31,053 nucleotides of DNA from Anaerolineales bacterium UBA2317 (GTDB taxonomy: Bacteria > Chloroflexota > Anaerolineae > Anaerolineales > Villigracilaceae): assembly GCA_002345215.1 (NCBI GenBank), contig DDVH01000035.1, positions 1,219 to 32,271 on the forward strand. The letters are read 5' to 3'. The translations under genes and the position numbers were made by a program. The notes under the pieces are model-generated. The model searched no databases and had not been told where the DNA came from. It saw nothing but the letters and a program-made list of their open reading frames with translations. This document shows, in pieces, positions 7,960 to 15,146 of this stretch (within the stretch, counting starts at the first letter, position 1; the number at the start of each line of letters is the position of its first letter).

Positions 7960-8533
7960 GTAGGGGCGACCCACCCATTGCTATCAATTGTTGCAACTTG
8001 CAAAGATACTTTACCTGACAATTATCTCAACCGCCCTAACGGGTCGCTTTCAGCAGAATATAGAAATATATTACGCACCGTAGGGCGACCCACCCATTGC
8101 TATCAATTGTTGCAACTTGCAAAGAGACTTTACCTGACAATTATCTCAACCGCCCTGACGGGTCGCTTTCAGCAGAATATAGAAATATATTACGCATCGT
8201 AGGGGCGACCCGCCCATTGCCATCAATCGTCATAACTTGCAAAGATACTTTCCCTGACAATTATCTCAACCGCCCTGACGGGTTGCTTTCAGCAGAATAT
8301 AGAAATATATTACGCATCGTAGGGGCGACCCACCCATTGCTATCAATTGTTGCAACTTGCAAAGATACTTTATCTGACAATTACCCTAACCGCCCTAACG
8401 GGTCGCTTTCAGCAGAATATAGACATATATTACGCATCGTAGGGGCGACCCACCCATTGCTATCAATTGTTGCAACTTGCAAAGATACTTTACCCGACAA
8501 TTATCCTAATCGCCCTTGACGGGTCGCCCTTAC
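7960..8533. repeat. Tandem array of about 4.8 copies of a 120-bp REP-containing unit
   Basis: Units begin at about 7960, 8080, 8199, 8319 and 8439. Each has a roughly 89-bp palindromic element starting with GTAGGGGCGACCCACCC and ending with ACGGGTCGC, followed by a spacer of about 31 bp containing ATATAGAAATATAT. The last copy lacks the spacer and ends with the intact terminus GGGTCGCCCTTAC. Units are nearly identical, differing by scattered substitutions and one single-base deletion (8080 unit), which argues for recent expansion. Because the unit is 120 bp, long frames read through it, but no ribosome site or protein motif supports coding. The array abuts the 5' end of the RAYT gene. This accounts for the whole gene-free stretch before 8541. 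Confidence 0.9.
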
Positions 8534-8540
8534 GCCACAA

Positions 8541-8569
8541 AAAACACTGGACTATTAATCCAGTGTTTT
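8541..8569 (-). terminator. Intrinsic terminator of the NurA-HerA-DpnI cluster
   Basis: An 11-bp perfect hairpin, AAAACACTGGA (8541-8551) with its complement (8559-8569) and a 7-nt loop, is followed on the minus strand by a T-run from 8541 to 8539 and beyond. It overlaps the last codons of the small ORF at 8555-8728, marking the end of that minus-strand operon. Confidence 0.8.
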
Positions 8570-8728
8570 CTCGTTACTTTCATTAAGCAAATTGACAATC
8601 TTTCTTGCCCTTTCTTCAGCATCTTCTTTATCATCATAATTTGAACAAACACAAAATTCGGCTTGTTCATTTTGGTCCATAACAACAAATGTATTTGTGT
8701 CAATTTGACTAATTATGTATCTTTGCAT
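8555..8728 (-). CDS. 57-residue small protein immediately downstream of the DpnI homologue
   Basis: The ATG at 8726-8728 lies three bases after the DpnI-homologue stop codon, and AGGAAA just inside that gene can serve as ribosome site. The protein begins MQRYIISQIDTNTFVVMD. It then has an acidic stretch (NYDDKEDAEERARKIVNLL) predicted to form a helix, and two cysteines in a CVC motif. The composition looks like a real protein and the frame ends exactly at the terminator. In Streptococcus pneumoniae the DpnI gene (dpnC) is also followed by a small gene, dpnD, of unknown function; position is shared but I do not see clear sequence similarity. It could be a small partner or modulator of the nuclease. 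Confidence 0.65.
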   Translation of the reverse strand: MQRYIISQIDTNTFVVMDQNEQAEFCVCSNYDDKEDAEERARKIVNLLNESNEKTLD

Positions 8729-8731
8729 AAT

Positions 8732-9508
8732 TTATTTTCCTGTGACTTTCATTCTGTATTGACCACGACCGACAAATTCAATGAGATTTTTATCTCGTAA
8801 AAATTGTAATTGCTGACGAATTTTTTCTTTGACTCTATGGTTTTGAGGATGTTTCTTTTCTAAATAGCTTTCAAAAGCATAGACTTCATCTAAAGAAAAT
8901 TCCCTCTTATTAAGTTTTTCTATACAAGCAAGTACATCGAACATCCAGCCTTTTTCTGTAACAGATTTAGTTCTTACAAACTCAGTTTTATTCCATTTTT
9001 CTAAAACTTCATTTTTACTTTTGACTGAGCCATTTTGAACATAAAAGATTTTTCCAATATCAGGAATGTTGCTTATATCAATATTACAACCAACCCATCC
9101 TGCTCTTCTCGCGGTTAGACTAAGTGCTGTTCTTTTTTCAATAATAGAAGGTACAAAGAAATACTTAGGAATTACTAGAAAATTTCTGATTTGGAATGTT
9201 GACTTGTCATAAGTAAGAAAAAAGAAATTTGGATTATTTTCGGCTTGTAGTCTCTGAATCATGGTAGTGTATGCACCATCTACAATTTTCTTTCCTATTT
9301 CGCCACTCTTTGATTTCAACTCATATTCTTCTGAACACTTCTTGCAGTAAAAATCAGCAACTGGCGTATTGTTTTCAAAACGGTTTAATATATTTCCACA
9401 ATTTGGACAAAAAGCAGATTGATTCACCCAAAATTCTGTCAACACACGAATACGTTGACTTTGACTTGTATATTTATCTACATCATTGGAAACCAATTGC
9501 AGTTTCAT
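8732..9508 (-). CDS. dpnC: DpnI-type methyl-directed restriction endonuclease
   Basis: This 258-residue protein matches DpnI over its full length. Shared features are the zinc-binding cysteines (Cys34, Cys37, Cys55, Cys58), the PD-(D/E)xK catalytic residues Asp52, Glu63 and Lys65 in the PVADFYC...EYELKSK segment, NPNFFFLTY at about 92-100, and the TARRAGWVGCNIDIS segment. The C-terminal winged helix (about 185-258) carries KEKIRQQLQFLRDKNLIEF and GRGQYR, which in DpnI adds a second methyl-specific DNA-binding site. DpnI cuts GATC only when adenine is methylated. The start ATG overlaps the herA stop codon by one base (TAATG), so the two genes are translationally coupled. Sampled lines have GC of about 23-30%, against about 53% in a sampled herA line, which suggests acquisition. 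The host should lack Dam-type methylation, and no methyltransferase is visible in the window. Confidence 0.95.
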   Translation of the reverse strand: MKLQLVSNDVDKYTSQSQRIRVLTEFWVNQSAFCPNCGNILNRFENNTPVADFYCKKCSEEYELKSKSGEIGKKIVDGAYTTMIQRLQAENNPNFFFLTYDKSTFQIRNFLVIPKYFFVPSIIEKRTALSLTARRAGWVGCNIDISNIPDIGKIFYVQNGSVKSKNEVLEKWNKTEFVRTKSVTEKGWMFDVLACIEKLNKREFSLDEVYAFESYLEKKHPQNHRVKEKIRQQLQFLRDKNLIEFVGRGQYRMKVTGK

Positions 9509-11217
9509 TAATTACCAAACCCCAACTCTTTCAAATTCTGTTCTTTACTCTTCTTACCCTTCCCCATTTCCTTCCAAAAGGCTTCGTCATATCTTCTCGA
9601 TTTCACAGGCAATGGCATAGGCACGCCCCAACCTAATAACAACACTTCTTCTTTGGGTTGCAAACGGGCTAACATGCCGCGTAACGCTTCTCTGCCTGAT
9701 AAGCCTGATAACACGGCTTGAATATCCAAGTCATCACCCAGCCAGCCAGAGATACGCGTGCCGAGTTGAGACATGACCTCATCATAAATTTGTGATGGAC
9801 GTTGGTCAACGATGAGCAAGGTCACGTAATATTTTCTCAATTCGCGTGCAATCGTTGCAAACGTTGTTTGTGATGCCATTTCACGATTCAATAATTTATG
9901 TGCTTCTTCCACAACGATGATTAAAGGTCGTGGCTCCGCTTTGCCATGCGAACGAAATTCATTGGTCTTCTTTTCCCATGCATTGCGAATTTTACGAGTG
10001 ATTAGATTAGATACTAGCAAATAATCCAAGTCTTGTTCATGTTCGCCAAATGACAAAACCACATGCTTACCCGACTCTAACGATTGAATAATTTGAAGCA
10101 CAGAGTCAGCCGCAGGTTTTTGAACAATATAAGGCTTGTTAAAGAGGCGTCGTAATTTATCTTGCAAACCAACTGCCGCCGCCACGTTGACTCCATTTTG
10201 CATCGCCCACGCCGCCACACTATCAGGATGCGGAACTTTTTTCAAACGTCCCTTCTCGTCTTCCACTTCAACTTCTTCTTGATTCATCGCTTTGAAATTT
10301 GCAAACCATTTATCACCAAACGATGTATACAAAGCATTCAACGTAGTTGGAGTCGTCTCGCGTAAATTTAATTCGCGTGATAAGGTTTCAATATCAGCAG
10401 TGGATATATCATCCATTGCGACTTCCAAATTGAAATCAACTTGATTACCCCTTATAGTGGACCCTGCTCCCAAACCAACGCATCTCACATTTGATTTGAA
10501 CATGGTCTTTAAACCTTGAACATTTTTCTTGGTGTCAGAAGCCACATCATCAAAGCCATATTCATTATGCATATCTAAAACTAAAACAGAAGCCTTGTTG
10601 TGATTCATCAATCCAGCCAACACCAAACGAGTTAAAAATGATTTACCAGTTCCCGTTGCGCCAAACACACCCGATGACCTTTGCACAAATTTATCCAAGT
10701 CAATACACACTGGATGATTTTGTTCGCGTGTATAACCGATGATGAAATTTTTCTCTTCTTCTGGTTTACCAAAAATTTCTGCAATATCACCTTCATTGGC
10801 AAGTGACACAATTGAATGATGTGGCGGCACATTTTTGACAGGCAAGATGCGCGGTGTATCTGCTAGTCCTGCATCAATTTTTCCACGCCAAGTTTTATAT
10901 TCTGGTGAAGCTTCATCAGGACCAACTTCAAGCATTAAGTTCGGCAACACTTCGATGTTTGCATATAAGGCTTGCCCTTGTAATGCACTGGCTAAATCTG
11001 GCGGGAAGCGTAAATCCACACGTTCATCTGCAAAGCGATCATCCGTAGAACCGAGTCGAATATCGGTCACAATGCCGTAATAATTCCAATATCCGCTTTC
11101 GATGACGACAAATGCGCCTTCTTGAATTTCTTGTGATGAAATCGTCAGGCGGACTAAGAAATTTTCTTTCAGTCCACCACCGATGAGATAACCAATTTGT
11201 GTTCGTTGTATTTTCAT
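9508..11217 (-). CDS. herA: HerA-family DNA-translocating ATPase
   Basis: The 569-residue protein has an N-terminal HAS-barrel (about 5-95, IGYLIGGGLKENFLVRLT), then a RecA/FtsK-like ATPase core. Walker A is GATGTGKS at 186-193, DMHNEYG is at 215-221, Walker B is LIIVVEEAH at 432-440, and VDQRPSQIYDEVMSQL follows at 470-485. HerA forms hexameric rings that translocate on double-stranded DNA and, with NurA, resect DNA ends. The ATG at 11215-11217 has GAGGAA upstream. The gene ends on the start codon of the DpnI homologue and is preceded by a HAS-barrel-like gene and NurA, all on the same strand. No ATPase key residue is missing. Confidence 0.93.
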   Translation of the reverse strand: MKIQRTQIGYLIGGGLKENFLVRLTISSQEIQEGAFVVIESGYWNYYGIVTDIRLGSTDDRFADERVDLRFPPDLASALQGQALYANIEVLPNLMLEVGPDEASPEYKTWRGKIDAGLADTPRILPVKNVPPHHSIVSLANEGDIAEIFGKPEEEKNFIIGYTREQNHPVCIDLDKFVQRSSGVFGATGTGKSFLTRLVLAGLMNHNKASVLVLDMHNEYGFDDVASDTKKNVQGLKTMFKSNVRCVGLGAGSTIRGNQVDFNLEVAMDDISTADIETLSRELNLRETTPTTLNALYTSFGDKWFANFKAMNQEEVEVEDEKGRLKKVPHPDSVAAWAMQNGVNVAAAVGLQDKLRRLFNKPYIVQKPAADSVLQIIQSLESGKHVVLSFGEHEQDLDYLLVSNLITRKIRNAWEKKTNEFRSHGKAEPRPLIIVVEEAHKLLNREMASQTTFATIARELRKYYVTLLIVDQRPSQIYDEVMSQLGTRISGWLGDDLDIQAVLSGLSGREALRGMLARLQPKEEVLLLGWGVPMPLPVKSRRYDEAFWKEMGKGKKSKEQNLKELGFGN

Positions 11218-11231
11218 GTTTCCTCTTCATT

Positions 11232-11273
11232 ACCACAAAGGGTCACTAAATTTCCTTTGTGACACTTTGTGGT
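11232..11273. repeat. Imperfect stem-loop between the HAS-barrel gene and herA
   Basis: Arms ACCACAAAG (11232-11240) and CTTTGTGGT (11265-11273) pair perfectly, and an inner GTCAC/GTGAC pair extends the stem after one mismatch. It lacks a T-run on the minus strand, so it may modulate rather than end transcription. It resembles the widespread CACAAAG/CTTTGTG intergenic repeat type also seen at 30131. Confidence 0.7.
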
Positions 11274-11277
11274 GAGA

Positions 11278-11874
11278 CTACTCAACAATGTCACGCAATG
11301 CGCCAAGAATTGACATCAATGTTGGATAATCGTCACGCAATAGTGTCATCAACTCTTGCACCGCTTCTTTAGACCATTTGCTATCTTTATTCACCGCTTT
11401 GACTTGTTTGAAATGCGTCGCAAACAATTCACCAATCGGTAATTCTTTTGCTCGCAAGATGTGACGGAAATATCCAAACCTGCCAGCAGAAACAAATTGA
11501 TTGATTTCATTCGCTTCACATAAATAAATCACATCTAAACTCAATGGTGGACGCGGTGGAAGCAAATGATATATTTTTTTATTTTGTTCATATCCAACCG
11601 CCAATACAGACATTTCTACAGGAACGATTCTATTTTCACGATTGTCTTTCAGTACATCGTCACTGACGTTGCTCGCCGTCACCAATTGCTTGACCAAGCC
11701 GTCATCGTCAATGTGAATATCGTGGATAAGTCCATACACTTGATAGCCATCACCAAGCGGAACGCGAATCAATGCCCCGAATGAGGGCAAGTTCAATTGA
11801 TTGACACGACAACCCGCAATAAAGCCTGTCGTCCCTGCTCGTAGTAATCGTCCGATTTCAATTTGATTTGTCAT
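11278..11874 (-). CDS. HAS-barrel-like protein associated with HerA-NurA
   Basis: The 198-residue protein starts at ATG 11872-11874, with GGAGG about five bases upstream. The first 100 residues (EIGRLLRAGTTGFIAGCRV, then FGALIRVPLGDGYQVYGLIH) resemble the HAS barrel found at the N-terminus of HerA, but no ATPase domain follows. The C-terminal half (SAGRFGYFRHILRAKELPIG onward) is helical and does not match a domain I know. Its position between NurA and HerA suggests an adaptor or subunit that caps or recruits the HerA ring. The frame extension to 11925 is encoded by a REP-like repeat and is rejected. Confidence 0.6.
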   Translation of the reverse strand: MTNQIEIGRLLRAGTTGFIAGCRVNQLNLPSFGALIRVPLGDGYQVYGLIHDIHIDDDGLVKQLVTASNVSDDVLKDNRENRIVPVEMSVLAVGYEQNKKIYHLLPPRPPLSLDVIYLCEANEINQFVSAGRFGYFRHILRAKELPIGELFATHFKQVKAVNKDSKWSKEAVQELMTLLRDDYPTLMSILGALRDIVE

Positions 11875-11883
11875 TTTTCCTCC

Positions 11884-11938
11884 GTAGGGGCGACCCTTGT
11901 GGTCGCCCTTTTTGGGCAGGGACAAGCCCAGCCCCTAC
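11884..11938. repeat. Double-hairpin REP-like element, copy A
   Basis: The 55-bp element runs from GTAGGGGCGACC to AGCCCCTAC. It contains a first hairpin, GGGCGACC/GGTCGCCC with a CTTGT loop, and a second hairpin around GGGACAAGCCC, and its outer ends also pair. It separates the NurA gene from the HAS-barrel gene within the operon and reaches within ten bases of the latter's start codon, overlapping or adjoining its ribosome site. Confidence 0.85.
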
Positions 11939-11941
11939 GAT

Positions 11942-13126
11942 TTACCTTTTCGTTCTTCCTTGTAAATTCTTCGCCGATTGTTTATTTGAACCTACATCAC
12001 TTTCTTCATTATTTTTCAACAATTCATTTAACAGCATTTGCTCAATTTGATATTTTTCTTCTTGCTTCACAACTGCCGTCTCGTGGGCGCGATGGAGCAA
12101 ATATGGATAAGGTCGGCTTCCCATCATTTTGCATTGTTGAACTAAAACTGCATGAAGCAGATTTAATTTTGTTTTGTCATCCACCACCCATTTGGGAACT
12201 TCAACTCGCACAGGATAAGGCTTTCCTTCTGTGCCTACATTGAGATAAAAGAAATGCAATTCCAAAACGCCTGTGTAATTTTTTTCTGAGCTCGATTGGA
12301 TTTTGAAAATCGCTGAACGCTCACCAGGCTTGAGCAATGGATTTTCTTTTTCGCCAAATAGCCATCTGTCACTTACACTTCGTAATGGATGAAAATCTCG
12401 TAATTTTTTTATTTGCTCATTATCCGCCATCATAATTTCAAGCAAACGGACAACTAAATCTGCCGAGGGTTTATCCACATAGCCTGCAGTGATAATTCCG
12501 CGAGATTGTAGGCGAGATAATACGCCTAAATATTTTTGAATGTAGTCAGTAAATGAATGTACATCTTCGCCTTTGGCTCCCCACAACTCGATGGGTCCAT
12601 CTGTAAATGTGACAACATCCCCTTTGATATTTTTTGATAATTCATCTAATACAGAACGCTCTGCAAGGTCTCGTTTGAGTGCTACCAACCCTTCAGACAT
12701 CGGAATGCCGTTAGGGAGTAAATCATCTCCATACATAAGTTCTGTGTTTGTAAATATCTCTGGTGTTTCACCAGAAGTTAATTTCATGGTGATTGCTCCC
12801 ACATTAATCAAACCGAATTGAATGGAAGCATGTCTATCAGGGTTAATCTGCGAGCCGTCAGCGGCGATTAATGTGGCTTGAATAACAGAATCCTCTATCC
12901 CGTAGGAAGAGGCGAGGTTTTCATCTAACGGCACAGCACAGCGGATGTTGGAATCTATTTGCTTGGCAGAATCCACTTTGGCGCGAAGTGCATCTAATTC
13001 AGCCGAATAGGTGGCAAACAAATTTCTTGCTTGCTTGCGCGCATCTTCTTTTTTCTTGCGTCTTTCTTCTGATTTTGCGCCAATCGTTTTGATTTGAGAA
13101 TAGGTTTGTTGAAAGTTAATTGGCAT
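11942..13126 (-). CDS. nurA: NurA-domain nuclease
   Basis: The 394-residue protein has an N-terminal basic coiled-coil-like segment (about 10-60) and then a NurA domain. Visible active-site features are Asp90 in LIAADGSQINPDRH, Asp176 in FTDGPIELW, YVDKPSADLV at about 216-225, and the C-terminal RPYPYLLHRAHETAVV with His345 and His348. NurA is a 5' to 3' exonuclease and endonuclease that works inside or beside the HerA ring, using manganese, to resect DNA ends. ATG 13124-13126 is used, although it lacks a good ribosome site; an in-frame GTG at 13150 is the alternative. The gene is first in the cluster with the HAS-barrel protein, HerA, DpnI and the small ORF. Confidence 0.88.
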   Translation of the reverse strand: MPINFQQTYSQIKTIGAKSEERRKKKEDARKQARNLFATYSAELDALRAKVDSAKQIDSNIRCAVPLDENLASSYGIEDSVIQATLIAADGSQINPDRHASIQFGLINVGAITMKLTSGETPEIFTNTELMYGDDLLPNGIPMSEGLVALKRDLAERSVLDELSKNIKGDVVTFTDGPIELWGAKGEDVHSFTDYIQKYLGVLSRLQSRGIITAGYVDKPSADLVVRLLEIMMADNEQIKKLRDFHPLRSVSDRWLFGEKENPLLKPGERSAIFKIQSSSEKNYTGVLELHFFYLNVGTEGKPYPVRVEVPKWVVDDKTKLNLLHAVLVQQCKMMGSRPYPYLLHRAHETAVVKQEEKYQIEQMLLNELLKNNEESDVGSNKQSAKNLQGRTKR

Positions 13127-13165
13127 AGAACATTTGTGCAATTTTAGCACAAAGTTGCTCTCTAT

Positions 13166-13183
13166 GCCGCCGAGGACGGCGGC
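13166..13183. repeat. GC-rich hairpin between divergent genes
   Basis: GCCGCCG (13166-13172) and CGGCGGC (13177-13183) pair with an AGGA loop, and TTGCT/AGCAA may extend the stem outside. It lies in the divergent control region between nurA and the SIMPL lipoprotein gene. The role is unknown: transcriptional separation or a dispersed repeat. Confidence 0.6.
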
Positions 13184-13261
13184 TTTAGCAAAGGAATTTT
13201 CGGGAACTTTTAGGGGATAGTGTCGTCTTATCTGTGCATTACAATATCAAAAGGAGAACCT

Positions 13262-14005
13262 ATGAATAAGAAATATTTAGTTTTTGCAATTGTGGCAGTA
13301 TTTGCGTTGATGGTCAGTGCTTGTGGACCAAGTACACCCAGCACAGTAACTAACAACTATGCGGCACCAGAAGCGTTGCGAACTTTGAATGTGAGTGGTG
13401 TCGGCGTTGTATACCTCACCCCTGACATTGCTTACATCACCATTGGTGTAAACACCCAACGTGATAATGCCGCTGAAGCAGTGGAAGAAAACAAAGCACA
13501 AACCAATGCGGTCATTCAAGCTATCCGCAATGCTGGTGTAGAAGAAAAAGATATTCGCACCAACAACTTTAGCATTTGGTCTAACCCACAATATGATGAG
13601 TTTGGTCAATTAAGCGGACGTGTTGTGTATGTGGTTGATAACACCGTCAATGTAACCGTGCGCGATTTGGATAAACTTGGCGACTTGCTCGACTCAGCCA
13701 TTTCTGCTGGTGCTAACAGCATCTACAGCATTCAATTTGATGTGGAAGATAAAACCGAAGCACAAAATGAAGCCCGTGCTCAAGCAGTAGAAGATGCAAA
13801 GGCTGAAGCCACTGGTCTTGCCGAAGCCTCTGGGCTTACCCTCGGCGCGATTCAAAACGTCAGTTACTATGAAAGTGGAATTACTCCATACTTTTATGGT
13901 GGCAAAGGCGGCGGTGGTGGTGCCATGAGTGAAGCCTCAGTGCCGATTCAACCTGGTCAATTGGCTGTGACAGTGACCGTCAACTTGACATACATCATTG
14001 AATAA
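13262..14005 (+). CDS. SIMPL-domain (DUF541) lipoprotein
   Basis: The 247-residue protein has a lipoprotein signal with lipobox VSAC (Cys20). A SIMPL domain follows, starting LRTLNVSGVGVVYLTPDIAY and including NAVIQAIRNAGVEEKDIRT and the Ala/Glu-rich helix ARAQAVEDAKAEATGLAEAS. The C-terminal region has a Gly-rich loop (YGGKGGGGGAMSE) and closes with a beta-strand. SIMPL proteins are exported, oligomeric proteins of largely unknown function, some linked to oxidative stress. The ATG at 13262 has AAGGAGAA upstream; the longer frame is spurious. TACAAT at 13240-13245 may be its -10 box, but no convincing -35 is present. Confidence 0.9.
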   Translation: MNKKYLVFAIVAVFALMVSACGPSTPSTVTNNYAAPEALRTLNVSGVGVVYLTPDIAYITIGVNTQRDNAAEAVEENKAQTNAVIQAIRNAGVEEKDIRTNNFSIWSNPQYDEFGQLSGRVVYVVDNTVNVTVRDLDKLGDLLDSAISAGANSIYSIQFDVEDKTEAQNEARAQAVEDAKAEATGLAEASGLTLGAIQNVSYYESGITPYFYGGKGGGGGAMSEASVPIQPGQLAVTVTVNLTYIIE

Positions 14006-14025
14006 CCCGCTTCTTTCTTAACGTG

Positions 14026-14057
14026 AAACCTGCTTCCCCTGTGGAGGCAGGTTTTTT
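14026..14057 (+). terminator. Intrinsic terminator after the SIMPL gene
   Basis: AAACCTGC (14026-14033) pairs with GCAGGTTT (14047-14054), and the stem may extend inward through TTCC/GGAG. A six-T run follows, and the hairpin lies 20 bases after the stop codon. Confidence 0.85.
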
Positions 14058-14076
14058 AATTTCAGCCCCCACCCGT

Positions 14077-14140
14077 CCTCCCCCAAATCCGCTAAAGTAC
14101 TTTTAAGAGGTATAAAACTTTGTGGCGGATTTGGGGGAGG
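14077..14140. repeat. Long inverted repeat upstream of the dehydrogenase gene
   Basis: A perfect 16-bp inverted repeat (14077-14092 CCTCCCCCAAATCCGC and 14125-14140) flanks a 32-nt loop that includes AAAGTACTTT. A second small palindrome, GTCAC-GAA-GTGAC, follows at 14142-14154. It is a dispersed-repeat-like structure and lies just upstream of the TATAAT at 14168-14173 that may drive the next gene. Confidence 0.8.
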
Positions 14141-14203
14141 TGTCACGAAGTGACGGAGGGGGCAAGTTATAATCATGTTATCTATCACACAAGGAGTCTC
14201 TTC

Positions 14204-15088
14204 ATGTTAAGAGTTGGATATATCGGTCTCGGATTAATGGGCAAATCTATTGCGCGGAATATTTTGAAAGCAGGATTTCCACTGACAGTTCACAATCGTT
14301 CACAAGCCGCAGTGGATGAATTAGTGGCTGAAGGTGCAAAGTCTGCGAGTTCACCGAAAGAATTGGCAGAACAAGTGGACATTATCTTTACCAATTTACC
14401 AGATTCACCTGATGTTGAAAAAGTTGCTTTAGGTGAAAATGGAATCATTCACGGCGCACATGACGGATTAATTTTTATTGATAACTCCACTATCAAGCCT
14501 GCATCTGCCAGAATGATTGCAGAGAAATTAAAAGAGAAAAATGTATTTGCATTAGATGCTCCCGTTTCAGGCGGAGATATTGGTGCAAAAAATGGCACGT
14601 TGACAATTATGGTCGGCGGTGAAGCAAGCGCAGTAGAAAAGTCAATGCCTGTGTTTCAGGCAATGGGAAAAACTGTTACGCATGTTGGTGAATCAGGAGC
14701 AGGTCAAGTAGCGAAGGCGGCGAATCAAATAATGGTGGCGGCTCAAATGGTAGCAATGGCTGAGTTATTAGTCTTTTCTAAAAAAGCAGGCGTTGACCCA
14801 CGCAAAGTTGTAGATGCTATCAAAGGTGGCGCGGCTCAATGTTGGACGTTAGATGTGAAACCTCCAAGATTATTTGATGGAAATCGTAACCCAGGCTTCA
14901 AGGCTTATATGCAATTGAAAGATATGAACATTGTTTTGGATACTGCCAAAGAATATGATATTCCAATCTCTGCGACTGAAAAGAATACAGAATTTTTTCA
15001 GATGATGATTGAGCAAGGGATGCGTGAATTAGATAATTCTGCTGTGGTGGGGGTTGTGGAGAAGTTGGCAGGGATAGAAATTCTGTAG
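14204..15088 (+). CDS. Beta-hydroxyacid dehydrogenase (3-hydroxyisobutyrate / tartronate semialdehyde reductase family)
   Basis: The 294-residue protein has an N-terminal Rossmann fold with YIGLGLMG (GxGxxG, residues 6-13), the substrate-binding DAPVSGG (118-124) and the catalytic lysine Lys171 in GAGQVAKAANQIM. The C-terminal helical domain is complete. Members interconvert a beta-hydroxyacid and its semialdehyde using NAD or NADP; the sequence alone does not fix the substrate, and GarR, MmsB or GLYR-like roles are all possible. The ATG at 14204 has AAGGAG eight bases upstream. The stop TAG is the TAG of the REP-like element starting at 15085. Confidence 0.9.
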   Translation: MLRVGYIGLGLMGKSIARNILKAGFPLTVHNRSQAAVDELVAEGAKSASSPKELAEQVDIIFTNLPDSPDVEKVALGENGIIHGAHDGLIFIDNSTIKPASARMIAEKLKEKNVFALDAPVSGGDIGAKNGTLTIMVGGEASAVEKSMPVFQAMGKTVTHVGESGAGQVAKAANQIMVAAQMVAMAELLVFSKKAGVDPRKVVDAIKGGAAQCWTLDVKPPRLFDGNRNPGFKAYMQLKDMNIVLDTAKEYDIPISATEKNTEFFQMMIEQGMRELDNSAVVGVVEKLAGIEIL

Positions 15089-15138
15089 GGATAGGGCTTG
15101 TCCCTATCCAAAAGGGCGACCACAAGGGTCGCCCCTAC
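15085..15138. repeat. Double-hairpin REP-like element, copy B
   Basis: On the minus strand the first half is identical to copy A at 11884. The second hairpin has changed to GGATAGGG/CCCTATCC with matching changes on both arms, so base pairing is preserved. Its left end supplies the TAG stop (15086-15088) of the dehydrogenase gene. Confidence 0.9.
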
Positions 15139-15146
15139 AATACATT
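15136..15146 (+). promoter_or_regulatory. -10-like box formed at the repeat border
   Basis: TACAAT (15136-15141) consists of the last three bases of the REP-like element plus AAT, and lies five bases before the ATG at 15147. No -35 element or ribosome site is evident. If active, it would give a leaderless transcript. Confidence 0.3.

Noticed and set aside
7978..8519. Open frames of 74 and 140 residues across the 120-bp repeats
   Set aside because: They arise because the repeat unit is a multiple of three. No ribosome site, no protein motif, and the same sequence is palindromic intergenic DNA elsewhere.
7960..8533. Possible CRISPR array
   Set aside because: The units are 120 bp and nearly identical throughout, spacers included. 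No unique spacers and no cas genes are present.
10162..11080. Plus-strand frames within herA
   Set aside because: These are antisense shadows; herA has all its motifs in the other strand.
11875..11925. N-terminal extension of the HAS-barrel-like protein
   Set aside because: The extra residues are encoded by a REP-like repeat, and the ATG at 11872-11874 has a strong ribosome site.
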